A DNA stretch of 18,275 nucleotides from an uncultured Lachnospiraceae bacterium (GTDB lineage: Bacteria; Bacillota; Clostridia; Lachnospirales; Lachnospiraceae), in the NCBI GenBank assembly GCA_905209865.1, contig CAJLUP010000029.1, positions 1 through 18,275 of the forward strand. The letters are read 5' to 3'. Below the pieces are notes generated by a model, which did no database searches, was not told the DNA's origin, and worked only from the letters and a program-made list of their open reading frames with translations. Below are positions 1 to 7,478 of the stretch, piece after piece (position 1 is the first letter of the stretch; each line of letters opens with the position of its first letter). Position numbers and translations under genes: made by a program.

Positions 1-15
1 TCCTGCAATATTCAT
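1..15 (-). CDS. ntpK: V/A-type ATPase subunit K (proteolipid), first five codons only
   Basis: Only the first five codons (M-N-I-A-G) lie in the window; the gene runs off the left edge. The ATG at 15-13 overlaps the TGA of subunit I at 14-12 (ATGA), and an AAGGAGG ribosome site sits inside the end of the subunit I gene, so translation is probably coupled. Identity rests mainly on gene order: the membrane proteolipid subunit K normally follows subunit I in V/A-type ATPase operons. The five residues alone prove nothing. Confidence 0.6.
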
Positions 16-2033
16 GATAAAGTTTCCTCCTTAACATCTGCATATTTTGTATTTTCTTTAAAAGGATTAAACGGCTCTCCGCCGCCTTCGTAAAATTTTC
101 CGAAAAACTCCACAAACTGCAAACGGTTTGTGTGTACATACGCGCCCAAAAGGTTGATCGCCAGGTTGAGCGCATGACCTGCGATAAAGATTACGATAAA
201 CGCGATCACTCCGATCACGTTGTTCGGAAGCATACTTCCCATCTGGTTAATAACTGATGCGATTACTCCGGTTGCAAGTCCAAGCGCCAGCAGACGGGAA
301 TAAGACAACACATCGCTGAGCCATCCGCTCACATTGTAGAGATCGTATGCTCCAAGCGCCAAACGAAGCGCCGGGTTTTTCTTTTCTCTTCCTGACATAA
401 GCACGATTCCCAAAGCTCCTGCGATCGCCAGTACCTTTGCTCCGGTATTAAGCCAAGCCGGAAAGACGATCTGCATCTGCGCAATAGATGCGAAAATATC
501 GCTCGGCAGAAGCATTAAGATCAAACCGATCAAAAGCATGAACCAAAGAACAACGTCGCAGAAGAAATCCATCACTTTTCCGTCTTTCAGACAAAGATAA
601 CCTTTGATCCCAAGTCCTACAAACAGGTGGATCACACCGAATAACAGTGAGAACACGAGCAGTTTCATCGGATCGTTCAGCGGCACGAACCAAAGCGCCG
701 GAACGGTTATCGTTGTTCCGAAAAATTTCTCAGAAACGACATCTACGATATTTCCAAAATAGCCTCCGAATAAAATTCCCCATACAAGCGTGGATAATCC
801 ACAATAGAAGAATAATTTCATTGACTTTTTCATTCCCTCTGACATCCTCGGGAATTTTTTCACAAGCACAGCACAGACAATCGCTACGATCGCGCCATAT
901 GCCGCGTCTGAAAGCATCATTCCAAAGAAAAATACATAGAAAAATGACATGATCGTCGTAGGATCAAGTTCGCCTTTGTGCGGAAGTCCATAAGACTCTA
1001 CTACCCCTTCCACACTTGCTGAAAACGGATTATTCTTTAAAATAACCGGCGCTTCCTCATCTTCTCTCAATTCCTCGACGTCCACCATACAATCATATTT
1101 CTTTGTCAGATAATCGGCAAGATGCGCCGATTCACACTGCGGAATGTATCCGCTTATGACAAAAGTTCTCTCCGACTGCGGAATCTGACCGAGTACTGCA
1201 TATTTGTCCGCACGTACCCTGTAATAATCCGCTAATATTTTTAATTTTTCTCTCTGATCCGAAAGCCCTTTTACCTCTTCTTCAATCTGTCCGATCTTTG
1301 TGCGGCAGGCTGCTGCCTGACTTTCCAGCTCCTCTTTCTGGAACTTCGGAACGTCTTCCCATGTTTGAGAAGGTCTTGCAAACCCTGCGCTTCTAAGCGC
1401 TTCCTCCGCCGCCTGCACATCTTCTTTCAGGCAGACAACCGCCACATATACCGTACTTGGTTCTGACGAGACGATATTTACATCTGCTCCGGTTATATCC
1501 GGCGCTTTCTCCGCCAAAATCCCATATACAGCCTCCGCGTCCGTACCTCCGGGCATTGTTCCGAAAAACACTGCTGTCCGGTCTGTCTCTGCCGGAGTCA
1601 GCGGAACGTCCAGACCGATCCACGGATTCAGACTCTCGATACTGTTGCTTAACTTCGTGATCTCCGCAAGCTGCTCAGAACGTTCTTTATCCAGCCTGCA
1701 GATCTGTCTCGCCCTTTTCAGAAGATCTCTTCGTTCATTACGAACCTGTTCTTCCACTTCCCGCTCGATCAATGCTTTTCCTTCCAAAGATGCAAACAGC
1801 GACTTCTTCTCAGGGTCATATTTATCCAAAATGCCGATCGCCTGTTCTGCCAAAGCCGACGCTTTCTCAAAACCCGCTTTCTGCCCTGCAGTATCCATCT
1901 TCTTAAAATCTTCATCTTCTTCGATTACATGATTGATCTCCACAACACCGAGGCTCTGTAATTTTTCAAGGATTGCTTTTCGGTCTTTCTTTAAGGCGCA
2001 GATGCTGATTCTCTGCATCTTAAGTACCGCCAT
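12..2033 (-). CDS. ntpI: V/A-type ATP synthase subunit I (a-subunit homologue)
   Basis: This 673-residue protein is the large membrane stator of the V/A-type rotary ATPase, which couples H+ or Na+ flow through the proteolipid ring to ATP hydrolysis or synthesis. The N-terminal half (about 1-340) is cytosolic and rich in heptad-like Glu/Lys/Leu stretches (about 85-130 and 230-270), as expected for the coiled-coil arm that binds the peripheral stalk. From about residue 350 there are some seven or eight hydrophobic segments, starting with a Phe-rich helix and the M-L-S-D-A-A-Y-G signature of the family. Length and two-part architecture match the family. The ATG at 2033 has an AAAGGAGGG site ten bases upstream. 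It follows the small stalk subunit by 32 bp and overlaps subunit K by four bases, so it is the second gene of an operon continuing left. Whether H+ or Na+ is used cannot be judged from this subunit. Confidence 0.95.
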   Translation of the reverse strand: MAVLKMQRISICALKKDRKAILEKLQSLGVVEINHVIEEDEDFKKMDTAGQKAGFEKASALAEQAIGILDKYDPEKKSLFASLEGKALIEREVEEQVRNERRDLLKRARQICRLDKERSEQLAEITKLSNSIESLNPWIGLDVPLTPAETDRTAVFFGTMPGGTDAEAVYGILAEKAPDITGADVNIVSSEPSTVYVAVVCLKEDVQAAEEALRSAGFARPSQTWEDVPKFQKEELESQAAACRTKIGQIEEEVKGLSDQREKLKILADYYRVRADKYAVLGQIPQSERTFVISGYIPQCESAHLADYLTKKYDCMVDVEELREDEEAPVILKNNPFSASVEGVVESYGLPHKGELDPTTIMSFFYVFFFGMMLSDAAYGAIVAIVCAVLVKKFPRMSEGMKKSMKLFFYCGLSTLVWGILFGGYFGNIVDVVSEKFFGTTITVPALWFVPLNDPMKLLVFSLLFGVIHLFVGLGIKGYLCLKDGKVMDFFCDVVLWFMLLIGLILMLLPSDIFASIAQMQIVFPAWLNTGAKVLAIAGALGIVLMSGREKKNPALRLALGAYDLYNVSGWLSDVLSYSRLLALGLATGVIASVINQMGSMLPNNVIGVIAFIVIFIAGHALNLAINLLGAYVHTNRLQFVEFFGKFYEGGGEPFNPFKENTKYADVKEETLS

Positions 2034-2065
2034 CTGTTTATCCCTCCTTTACAGTCTTATTTCTG

Positions 2066-2374
2066 TTATGTCAATCTTTCCAGCACAAGATCGACTGCCT
2101 CATTCTTACGTTCAAGAGCCGCCGCTTTCATCTGTTCTGCTTCTCTGCGTGTCTCTTCCGCCGCCTGTGCCAGCATAACTTCCCCGTCTTTCTTTGCCTG
2201 TTCTGCCGTTTTCAAAGCATCTGCTTTTGCTTCATCGACCAGCTCACGGGCAGACTGTTCTGCTTCTTTTTTCGCGGTCTCGATCACATTCCTGCTCTCT
2301 TGTTCCGCTTCTTTTACGATCTGATCTGCCTTACTTTCTGTCTCTCGGATAGATTTGATCGTTTCTTCCACCAT
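2066..2374 (-). CDS. V/A-type ATPase peripheral stalk subunit (G/H-like, coiled coil)
   Basis: The protein has 102 residues counted from the ATG at 2374 (MVEETIKSI). It is almost entirely Glu/Lys/Ala/Gln helix with no membrane segment, the pattern of the small peripheral-stalk subunit (NtpF/AhaH/subunit G type) that pairs with subunit E and anchors the stator. Being first in the operon, just before subunit I, fits. I chose this start because an AAGGTGGTG ribosome site lies at the right distance. The frame stays open to an upstream ATG at 2455 that would add 27 basic residues, but that start has a purine-rich site about 13 bases away and the extension does not look like the family. Low-complexity coiled coils are hard to classify, so the exact subunit name is inferred from context. 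Confidence 0.82.
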   Translation of the reverse strand: MVEETIKSIRETESKADQIVKEAEQESRNVIETAKKEAEQSARELVDEAKADALKTAEQAKKDGEVMLAQAAEETRREAEQMKAAALERKNEAVDLVLERLT

Positions 2375-2435
2375 TTTCGCAACACCACCTTTCACTTTCT
2401 TTTCTATCGTTTTAGTTTTACCAAACTTTCCCGCT

Positions 2436-2513
2436 TCATACGGGACGTTCCCCATTCCAAGGAACGATCCCCTCCTCCTGTGCCGTATCTCCGCCTAATA
2501 TAAACGAATACAT
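2436..2513 (-). other. Possible 25-codon leader ORF of the V-ATPase operon
   Basis: Inside the leader, an ATG at 2513 opens a 25-codon frame (M-Y-S-F-I-L-G-G, TGA at 2438-2436). Its codons include the purine run AGGAGGAGGGG, and its last part spans a hairpin formed by CGTTCC and GGAACG. The frame lacks a good ribosome site. It could be a real leader peptide or chance. The 261 bases between trmL and the stalk gene otherwise hold the promoter and a weak inverted repeat. Confidence 0.25.
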
Positions 2514-2543
2514 TTCTTAGCGGTTTCTTAGCACATTGACACT

Positions 2544-2572
2544 ATTATATACCGAAAGACTGCAATAGTGAA
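2544..2572 (-). promoter_or_regulatory. Sigma-A type promoter of the V/A-ATPase operon
   Basis: On the minus strand, TTCACT (2572-2567) is followed after exactly 17 bases by a perfect TATAAT (2549-2544). Transcription would start near 2537 and give a leader of about 160 bases before the stalk subunit. No other comparable promoter is seen between trmL and the ATPase genes. Confidence 0.7.
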
Positions 2573-2583
2573 CTACACTTTTC

Positions 2584-2607
2584 CCGAAAATTCTTACATT
2601 ATTTCGG
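2584..2607 (-). other. Weak inverted repeat after trmL
   Basis: CCGAAA (2607-2602 on the minus strand) can pair with TTTCGG (2589-2584) around a 12-base AT-rich loop, about 30 bases past the trmL stop. No T-run follows, so it is at best a poor terminator or a 3'-end stabilising stem. No better terminator for the upstream operon is visible. Confidence 0.3.
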
Positions 2608-2634
2608 CAATTTGCACATATTTTCACAGTTTTT

Positions 2635-3141
2635 CTATCGATTATTCCCCTGCCATTTTAATTCATGAAGTTCTCCTTCCAACTCCATTCCGGCAAATCC
2701 GTTTTGCCGGAGAGCTTCATAGAGAACAACCGCCACAGAATTTCCGAGATTCAAAGACCGGATCTCTCCCATCATCGGAATCCGCACACAAGTCTCTTCA
2801 TGATCCACAAGAATCTCTTCCGGTATTCCCGCACTTTCTTTTCCAAACATAATATAGCAGTCCGGTTCATAAGCCGCCTCTGTATATACCTTTTTTGCTT
2901 TCGTCGTCGCCATATAGATCTTGGCGTTTGGATTTTTCTCGAGAAAATCCGCATAATCAATATAAGTCGTTACATCCAGATCATCCCAGTAATCCATTCC
3001 GGCGCGTTTCAGCGCCTTTTCCGACAATTTAAAACCAAGCGGCTCGATCAGATGCAGACGCGTTCCTGTCGCGACGCATGTCCTTCCAATATTTCCGGTA
3101 TTCGCCGGGATCTCCGGTTCATAAAGTACAATATTCAGCAT
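2635..3141 (-). CDS. trmL: tRNA (cytidine/uridine-34 2'-O) methyltransferase TrmL (YibK/CspR family)
   Basis: The 168-residue protein matches the length of TrmL, a knotted SPOUT methyltransferase that uses S-adenosylmethionine to methylate the 2'-OH of wobble base 34 in certain leucine tRNAs. The three SPOUT motifs are visible in order: N-T-G-N-I-G-R-T at 14-21, F-G-K-E-S-A-G-I-P at 99-107, and the knot segment at 121-146 with I-P-M near 121 and S-L-N-L-G-N-S-V-A at 129-137. The ATG at 3141 lies two bases after the aminotransferase stop, so the gene is translated from the same mRNA as that gene and the Lrp-type regulator; its ribosome site (GTGAGAG) is weak, which suggests coupling. The functional link to the aminotransferase is unclear and may be simple co-transcription. 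Confidence 0.92.
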   Translation of the reverse strand: MLNIVLYEPEIPANTGNIGRTCVATGTRLHLIEPLGFKLSEKALKRAGMDYWDDLDVTTYIDYADFLEKNPNAKIYMATTKAKKVYTEAAYEPDCYIMFGKESAGIPEEILVDHEETCVRIPMMGEIRSLNLGNSVAVVLYEALRQNGFAGMELEGELHELKWQGNNR

Positions 3142-3143
3142 AA

Positions 3144-4316
3144 TTATTTTCTCTCACTTCTCAACCGGCCGATAAATCTTTCAAGACGACCGATTGCTTC
3201 TTTTAAATCTTCCAGCGAATATGCGTAAGATATCCGCAAAAATCCTTCGCCGCATTCACCGAACGCCGTTCCCGGAACGACTGCGACCTTCTCTTCATTT
3301 AAAAGACGGGTTGCAAATTCTTCCGAAGTCATTCCAAATTCTTTGATACTTGGGAAGACATAAAATGCTCCAAACGGCTCAAAGCATTCCAATCCCATTT
3401 TTTCAAACTCATGCATCAGGAAGCGCCGTCTCTGATTATAGGATTTCCGCATTTCTTCCACTTCATCCCCACAGTTTCTCAGACCTTCCACCGCCGCATA
3501 CTGGCTGTTTGTAGGCGCGCACATGATCGCGAACTGATGAAGTTTCGTCATCTGCGTGATAATCATCTCAGGCCCGCAGCAATATCCGAGTCTCCAGCCC
3601 GTCATCGCAAACCCTTTTGAAAATCCATTGATCACAAGTGTCCGTTCTCTCATGCCAGGCAGACTTGCAATCGACACATGTTCTTCTTTATATGTAAGTT
3701 CTGAGTAGATCTCATCAGACATCACATATAAATCATGCGCTTTGACAAATTCTGCAATCGGTTCCAGATCTTCCCGTGTCATGATCGCCCCTGTAGGATT
3801 GTTCGGGAAAGGCAGAACGAGTACTTTTGTCTTTGGCGTCGTATATGTTTCAAGTTCTTCCACCGTCAATTTAAACTCATTCTTTTCCTGAAGCGGAATA
3901 ATCACAGGAATCCCGTCTGCCATAATCGTACATGGCAGATAAGAAACGTAACTGGGCTGCGGAATAAGCACTTCATCTCCCGGGTCGAGCATACAGCGAA
4001 GTCCAACATCGATCGCCTCGCTTCCCCCCACCGTGACAAGTGTTTCATGCACCGCATCATATTTCACATGAATCTTTCTCTCAAGGTAATTACAGATCTC
4101 TTTTCTCAATTCTTTTAATCCGGCATTAGAAGTATAGAACGTTCTTCCCTTTTCAAGCGAAAACATTCCTTCCTCTCTTATGCGCCACGGCGTATCAAAA
4201 TCCGGCTCTCCTACTCCGAGGGAAATTGCGTCTTCCATCTCGTTTGCCACATCAAAGAATTTACGGATGCCGGACGGTTGTATATCAACGATTTTTTTCG
4301 ATAATGGATTTCTCAT
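3144..4316 (-). CDS. Class I/II pyridoxal-phosphate aminotransferase
   Basis: This 390-residue fold-type I aminotransferase transfers amino groups between amino acids and 2-oxo acids in the cytosol. Visible family residues are S-L-G-V-G-E-P-D-F (32-40), P-N-N-P-T-G (171-176, cofactor-binding Asn), S-D-E-I-Y (200-204, Asp201 to the pyridine nitrogen), the Schiff-base Lys234 in G-F-S-K-G-F, and Arg361 in F-L-R-I-S, which binds the substrate carboxylate. The overall pattern resembles the PatA/aromatic aminotransferase group, but the substrate cannot be read from sequence. Its ATG shares one base with the stop of the Lrp/AsnC gene (TAATG), so the two are translationally coupled; such regulators often control, or sense the product of, a neighbouring amino-acid enzyme. 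All key residues are present, with no sign of decay. Confidence 0.93.
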   Translation of the reverse strand: MRNPLSKKIVDIQPSGIRKFFDVANEMEDAISLGVGEPDFDTPWRIREEGMFSLEKGRTFYTSNAGLKELRKEICNYLERKIHVKYDAVHETLVTVGGSEAIDVGLRCMLDPGDEVLIPQPSYVSYLPCTIMADGIPVIIPLQEKNEFKLTVEELETYTTPKTKVLVLPFPNNPTGAIMTREDLEPIAEFVKAHDLYVMSDEIYSELTYKEEHVSIASLPGMRERTLVINGFSKGFAMTGWRLGYCCGPEMIITQMTKLHQFAIMCAPTNSQYAAVEGLRNCGDEVEEMRKSYNQRRRFLMHEFEKMGLECFEPFGAFYVFPSIKEFGMTSEEFATRLLNEEKVAVVPGTAFGECGEGFLRISYAYSLEDLKEAIGRLERFIGRLRSERK

Positions 4317-4819
4317 TATAATGTCACCGGTATCCTTTCCGACCCTTTCTTCACGCCCATGATCGTGCCGTGGTCTTTATATTTCTTCAAGATAAAATAA
4401 GTAGCCGTGCTCAGTACACCGTCAATCGTAGACAGGCGCTCGGACACGAATCTGGAAACCTCTTTCAGCGTCTTTCCTTCCAAAGTAACAAGCAGGTCAT
4501 AACTTCCTGAAATAAGGTAAACTGCATATACTTCGGGATAATTATATAACCGCTCTGCGATCCGGTCGAATCCACTGTCTCTTTGCGGGGTCACACGTAC
4601 TTCGATCAGCGCCGTCACCATCTCTACGCCTGCTTTATCCCAGTCGATCAGCGTATGATAACCACAGATGATCTTTTCTTTTTCCATCTCGGCAATCTCA
4701 TTTGCCACATCTGTTTCTTCCACACCGACAAGCACTGCCAGTTCTCCGAGATCTACACGGCTGTGCTTTTCGATATACTTCAGGATCTCCATTCTCAATT
4801 CTTCTTTTTTTCCGTTCAT
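4316..4819 (-). CDS. Lrp/AsnC family transcriptional regulator
   Basis: The protein has 167 residues with an N-terminal winged helix-turn-helix (about 10-58, recognition region near V-G-V-E-E-T-D-V-A-N) and a C-terminal RAM ligand-binding domain (about 66-147, with G-S-Y-D-L-L-V at 105-111). Members bind DNA as octamers or other oligomers and respond to amino acids. The ATG at 4819 has a clear AGGAGG site six bases upstream. The stop overlaps the start of the aminotransferase gene, so a local role in amino-acid sensing is a reasonable inference. The 90 bases upstream are a purine-rich repeat rather than an obvious promoter, so the gene is probably read through from the AIR-synthase-like gene, perhaps with autoregulation. 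Confidence 0.93.
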   Translation of the reverse strand: MNGKKEELRMEILKYIEKHSRVDLGELAVLVGVEETDVANEIAEMEKEKIICGYHTLIDWDKAGVEMVTALIEVRVTPQRDSGFDRIAERLYNYPEVYAVYLISGSYDLLVTLEGKTLKEVSRFVSERLSTIDGVLSTATYFILKKYKDHGTIMGVKKGSERIPVTL

Positions 4820-4843
4820 TTTCTGCCTCCTGCATTTTTTCTT

Positions 4844-4896
4844 TTCTATCTATTTTTCTGTTCTATCTGCTTTTTTTGTTCTATCTTTTTTCTCTT
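4844..4896 (-). repeat. Three short tandem purine-rich repeats ahead of the Lrp gene
   Basis: On the minus strand the unit AGATAGAA followed by an A-rich tail occurs three times, with the TTCTATCT core (plus strand) at 4844-4851, 4861-4868 and 4879-4886, i.e. spacings of 17 and 18 bases. It fills most of the 90-base gap between the AIR-synthase-like gene and the Lrp gene. No promoter hexamers are evident in it. It may be slippage-derived filler or spaced protein-binding sites. Confidence 0.6.
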
Positions 4897-4909
4897 TTCC
4901 GGTCTGCTT

Positions 4910-5854
4910 TTATCCAGCCTGCTTTTCTTTCTGCCATCGTGCCAGTTCATCCGGCGCAGGTCTGTCTAAATATCGGATCTCATCTCTGCTTGTGATCACC
5001 CGCGCATTCTGCGCTTTGGCAACCCCAAGCCTGACGGCTCGTGCCCCCGCCTTTTCCAATACTTCGATCACACGCTCTGCTTCGTCAGTCAAGATCAAAT
5101 AACTTCCGGCAGAAGTCATCTGATACGGATTCAAGCGATAATATTCACAGATCTCCACTGTTTCCTGCTTCAATAAGACCGCTCCCATTGCAATCTCAAA
5201 GCCAATCTTCTCATCTTCTGCCAAACGCCATAATTCTGCCAGAATCCCACCGCTTCCGATCTGCCGGATCACCGTATTGCTTCCGTCTGCCGCCGCCAAA
5301 ATCTGCTTCGGAACTACAAGCCTGTTCCGAAGCTGCTTTGCCTGCGCCAAAAATGTATTGACAAACCTCAGCGACAGTTCTTCTTCCGCCTCTTCCAGTA
5401 TACGCAGAGAACCTTCCAGCCCTGCATATCCGCATAAAACTAATTCTCTGTCTCCGTATGACCGTTCTTCTCTCTTGTCCGTTATCTCTTCCGCCTTTCC
5501 TCCTGCCGACGCATATATAACCGGACTTTTGACAACCGCCGTTCCTTCCGCTGACAAAGCGGTCAGGATCACGCCGACGTCTTCACAGCCCTTTTGAATC
5601 TCCTCACATAGAGCCGCAAGTGCGGCTTCTTCCATCTTCTCAGGAAAAAGAATGTTCACAGAAACTCCCTTTGCCGTGACTTTATGAGAGGCAAGTTCTC
5701 CGACCGCCCCGAGAACCGCATAATATCCAAGTCCCGCATGATCACCGCATACGACAGTATCCGCCCGGAAAACCCCGTCGTCGGTCTGACCGATATGAAC
5801 TTTCTTTTTCACCGATCGATTCCATATCGTCGGAGAAATCTTCCCGATCTTCAT
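4910..5854 (-). CDS. AIR synthase-related (PurM/HypE-fold) protein of unknown substrate
   Basis: The protein has 314 residues. N-terminal G-K-I-S-P-T-I-W-N-R-S-V and the G-D-H-A-G-L-G segment (37-43) resemble the ATP-binding half of the PurM/HypE/ThiL/SelD superfamily; a second alpha-beta half follows, with the family-like G-S-G-G-I-L-A-E-L near the middle of the C-terminal part. It is shorter than PurM (about 345) and lacks the C-terminal Cys signature (P-R-I-C) that HypE needs to carry the carbamoyl/cyano group; it ends in Lys-Gln-Ala-Gly. No hydrogenase, purine or thiamine gene is near. An ATP-dependent dehydration or phosphorylation step is a family expectation, not shown here. The gene starts 62 bp after the VanW gene with a GGAAGG site and probably belongs to the same transcript. 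Confidence 0.8.
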   Translation of the reverse strand: MKIGKISPTIWNRSVKKKVHIGQTDDGVFRADTVVCGDHAGLGYYAVLGAVGELASHKVTAKGVSVNILFPEKMEEAALAALCEEIQKGCEDVGVILTALSAEGTAVVKSPVIYASAGGKAEEITDKREERSYGDRELVLCGYAGLEGSLRILEEAEEELSLRFVNTFLAQAKQLRNRLVVPKQILAAADGSNTVIRQIGSGGILAELWRLAEDEKIGFEIAMGAVLLKQETVEICEYYRLNPYQMTSAGSYLILTDEAERVIEVLEKAGARAVRLGVAKAQNARVITSRDEIRYLDRPAPDELARWQKEKQAG

Positions 5855-5916
5855 TTCCTGATTCTTCCTTCCGTTTTTCCTTCCTGTTTTTCCAAACAGC
5901 TTCTTTTCAACCCTTT

Positions 5917-7449
5917 TTACTCTTCTTCGTTCTTTTCGATATTTTCCTGCGCTTCTCCGTCTGCCAAAGAACGGATTGCCTCTTGGATCTTCTCTGCATT
6001 TTGAGACTGCACCGCCGCATTGATCCGCTCGGACAGCGCCTCATCTTCCGTAAACGTTCCGACTGCGATCGTTTTCCCCGACGCAAGGTAGGTACTGTAA
6101 TTAATAACTTCTCTGCCGATCTCTTCTCCGTCTTCGTAAACAACTTTCCAAAGCTGCGCCTTGTATCCGGTTTGTCCGGCATTTTGTGTATACATTGTAC
6201 CGACCGGATCTTCTGTCGCCACATAGCGTGTCTCATCCGACTCGATCGTTTCTTTCAGCTCACTGATATATTCGATCGACCTGTTGGCGGGTCTTGTTTC
6301 TATTCCAAATACATGAAACGTAAGCGTTCCTTCCGAAAGCGCCGCTTCGATATAAACCGGATCTTCCAGATTATTCTTGAATTTCAAATCTTTGACATCA
6401 TCTGCGATTGCCGCATCCATCGACAGATCCACATAAGAAACCGTCATAGAATGTTCATATCGCTCCACAATCTCAAGCTCCGCCAGCAAAAGTGCATTAT
6501 AAAGAGTCGTAGATACCTGGCAGATTCCGCCTCCCATCGATTCTACAACTTCATTGCCCGCATAGGAAGCCGCCATCGCATATCCGTTTTCTTCTGTGTA
6601 AGGTGACATTAAAAGATTCGCGGAAACCTCCTCTCCCGGTTGGATCAGCGTACCGCCGATATGTCTCGCCCCGGATTCTACATTGATCGATCTCCCATCG
6701 CCTGTCGCACCGTAATACGTCGTATAAGATCCGAGCACATCCGTAAGATCCGCCAGATCTTCTGTCTGAATATCCGCCTGTTTTTCCCTGAAAACCACTT
6801 TCGTTTCTCCCGGCGTTTTCCCTCTTTTTTCTCCAAGCAGCGCATTAACATTCGCAACCGTCTGCTTCAGATCCAATTCTTCTCCTGGAACGTCGTCCAC
6901 CAGTTTTGTTTTCCCGTTTTTCACTGTCAGACGCGCATCTTCCGGCGCTTTTAAATACGGGGAAAATGCAGTTGTCAGCGCTTCTTCCGCCGATTTCTCG
7001 GTCACGGCATATGTAAGCGGAAATGTCTTGACATGTTTCTTTTTCTCTGAGGTTCTTAAGATCCTGTAACAGCTCACAGGATTTCCCTCTTTCCCGTAGC
7101 CTACTGCCTTCTCGATCGTCTTGCCGAGCTGTTTTACGGAAACGCCCATAGATTCCAAAGAAACCGAAACCGTCTTTTCCCCTTGAACTGAAAACGAAAC
7201 TGTCTGGACCGCATATCTGTCCAAATCTGTTTTCACTGCTTCTTCCGCTTCTTTCGCAGTCATGCCGGACACATCCGTTTCCCCGATCATTATGCCTTTT
7301 ATAATCTTATCTGCATCATAGCTTTTTATTTTATGCTGAAGGAAAACATTTATGCCGAGCACAACGGCTGCGGCAAAAACACCGACGCCGATTATTCTTC
7401 GGAGCGCTTTCTTTCTATTCTTTGATTTTTTTCTTCTTCTCTTGTCCAT
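5917..7449 (-). CDS. VanW family cell-surface protein with N-terminal anchor and G5-like C-terminus
   Basis: This 510-residue protein starts with a very basic tail and one hydrophobic helix (about 18-37), so it is probably membrane-anchored with the rest outside. Residues about 45-235 form one or two repeats of the putative peptidoglycan-binding type (S-G-M-T-A-K-E-A-E near 61) usual in YoaR-like proteins. The VanW domain covers about 255-390 with its hallmark G-G-G-I-C-Q-V-S-T-T-L-Y-N-A at 306-319. A beta-rich G5-like segment follows (about 395-465), then an acidic tail. VanW was first seen in vancomycin-resistance clusters, but its biochemical role is not known and most members, as here, sit outside such clusters. 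The ATG at 7449 follows an AGAGG site and lies 29 bp after the radical SAM gene, indicating one operon. No Van ligase genes are present. Confidence 0.92.
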   Translation of the reverse strand: MDKRRRKKSKNRKKALRRIIGVGVFAAAVVLGINVFLQHKIKSYDADKIIKGIMIGETDVSGMTAKEAEEAVKTDLDRYAVQTVSFSVQGEKTVSVSLESMGVSVKQLGKTIEKAVGYGKEGNPVSCYRILRTSEKKKHVKTFPLTYAVTEKSAEEALTTAFSPYLKAPEDARLTVKNGKTKLVDDVPGEELDLKQTVANVNALLGEKRGKTPGETKVVFREKQADIQTEDLADLTDVLGSYTTYYGATGDGRSINVESGARHIGGTLIQPGEEVSANLLMSPYTEENGYAMAASYAGNEVVESMGGGICQVSTTLYNALLLAELEIVERYEHSMTVSYVDLSMDAAIADDVKDLKFKNNLEDPVYIEAALSEGTLTFHVFGIETRPANRSIEYISELKETIESDETRYVATEDPVGTMYTQNAGQTGYKAQLWKVVYEDGEEIGREVINYSTYLASGKTIAVGTFTEDEALSERINAAVQSQNAEKIQEAIRSLADGEAQENIEKNEEE

Positions 7450-7478
7450 CGCAGCCTCTTCGCCTGTTCTATTCCGGT

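Noticed and set aside
2665..3228. 187-codon plus-strand frame
   Set aside because: It is antisense to trmL, whose SPOUT motifs are complete.
5983..6606. 207-codon plus-strand frame
   Set aside because: It is antisense to the conserved VanW domain, has no ribosome site and shows no recognisable domain.
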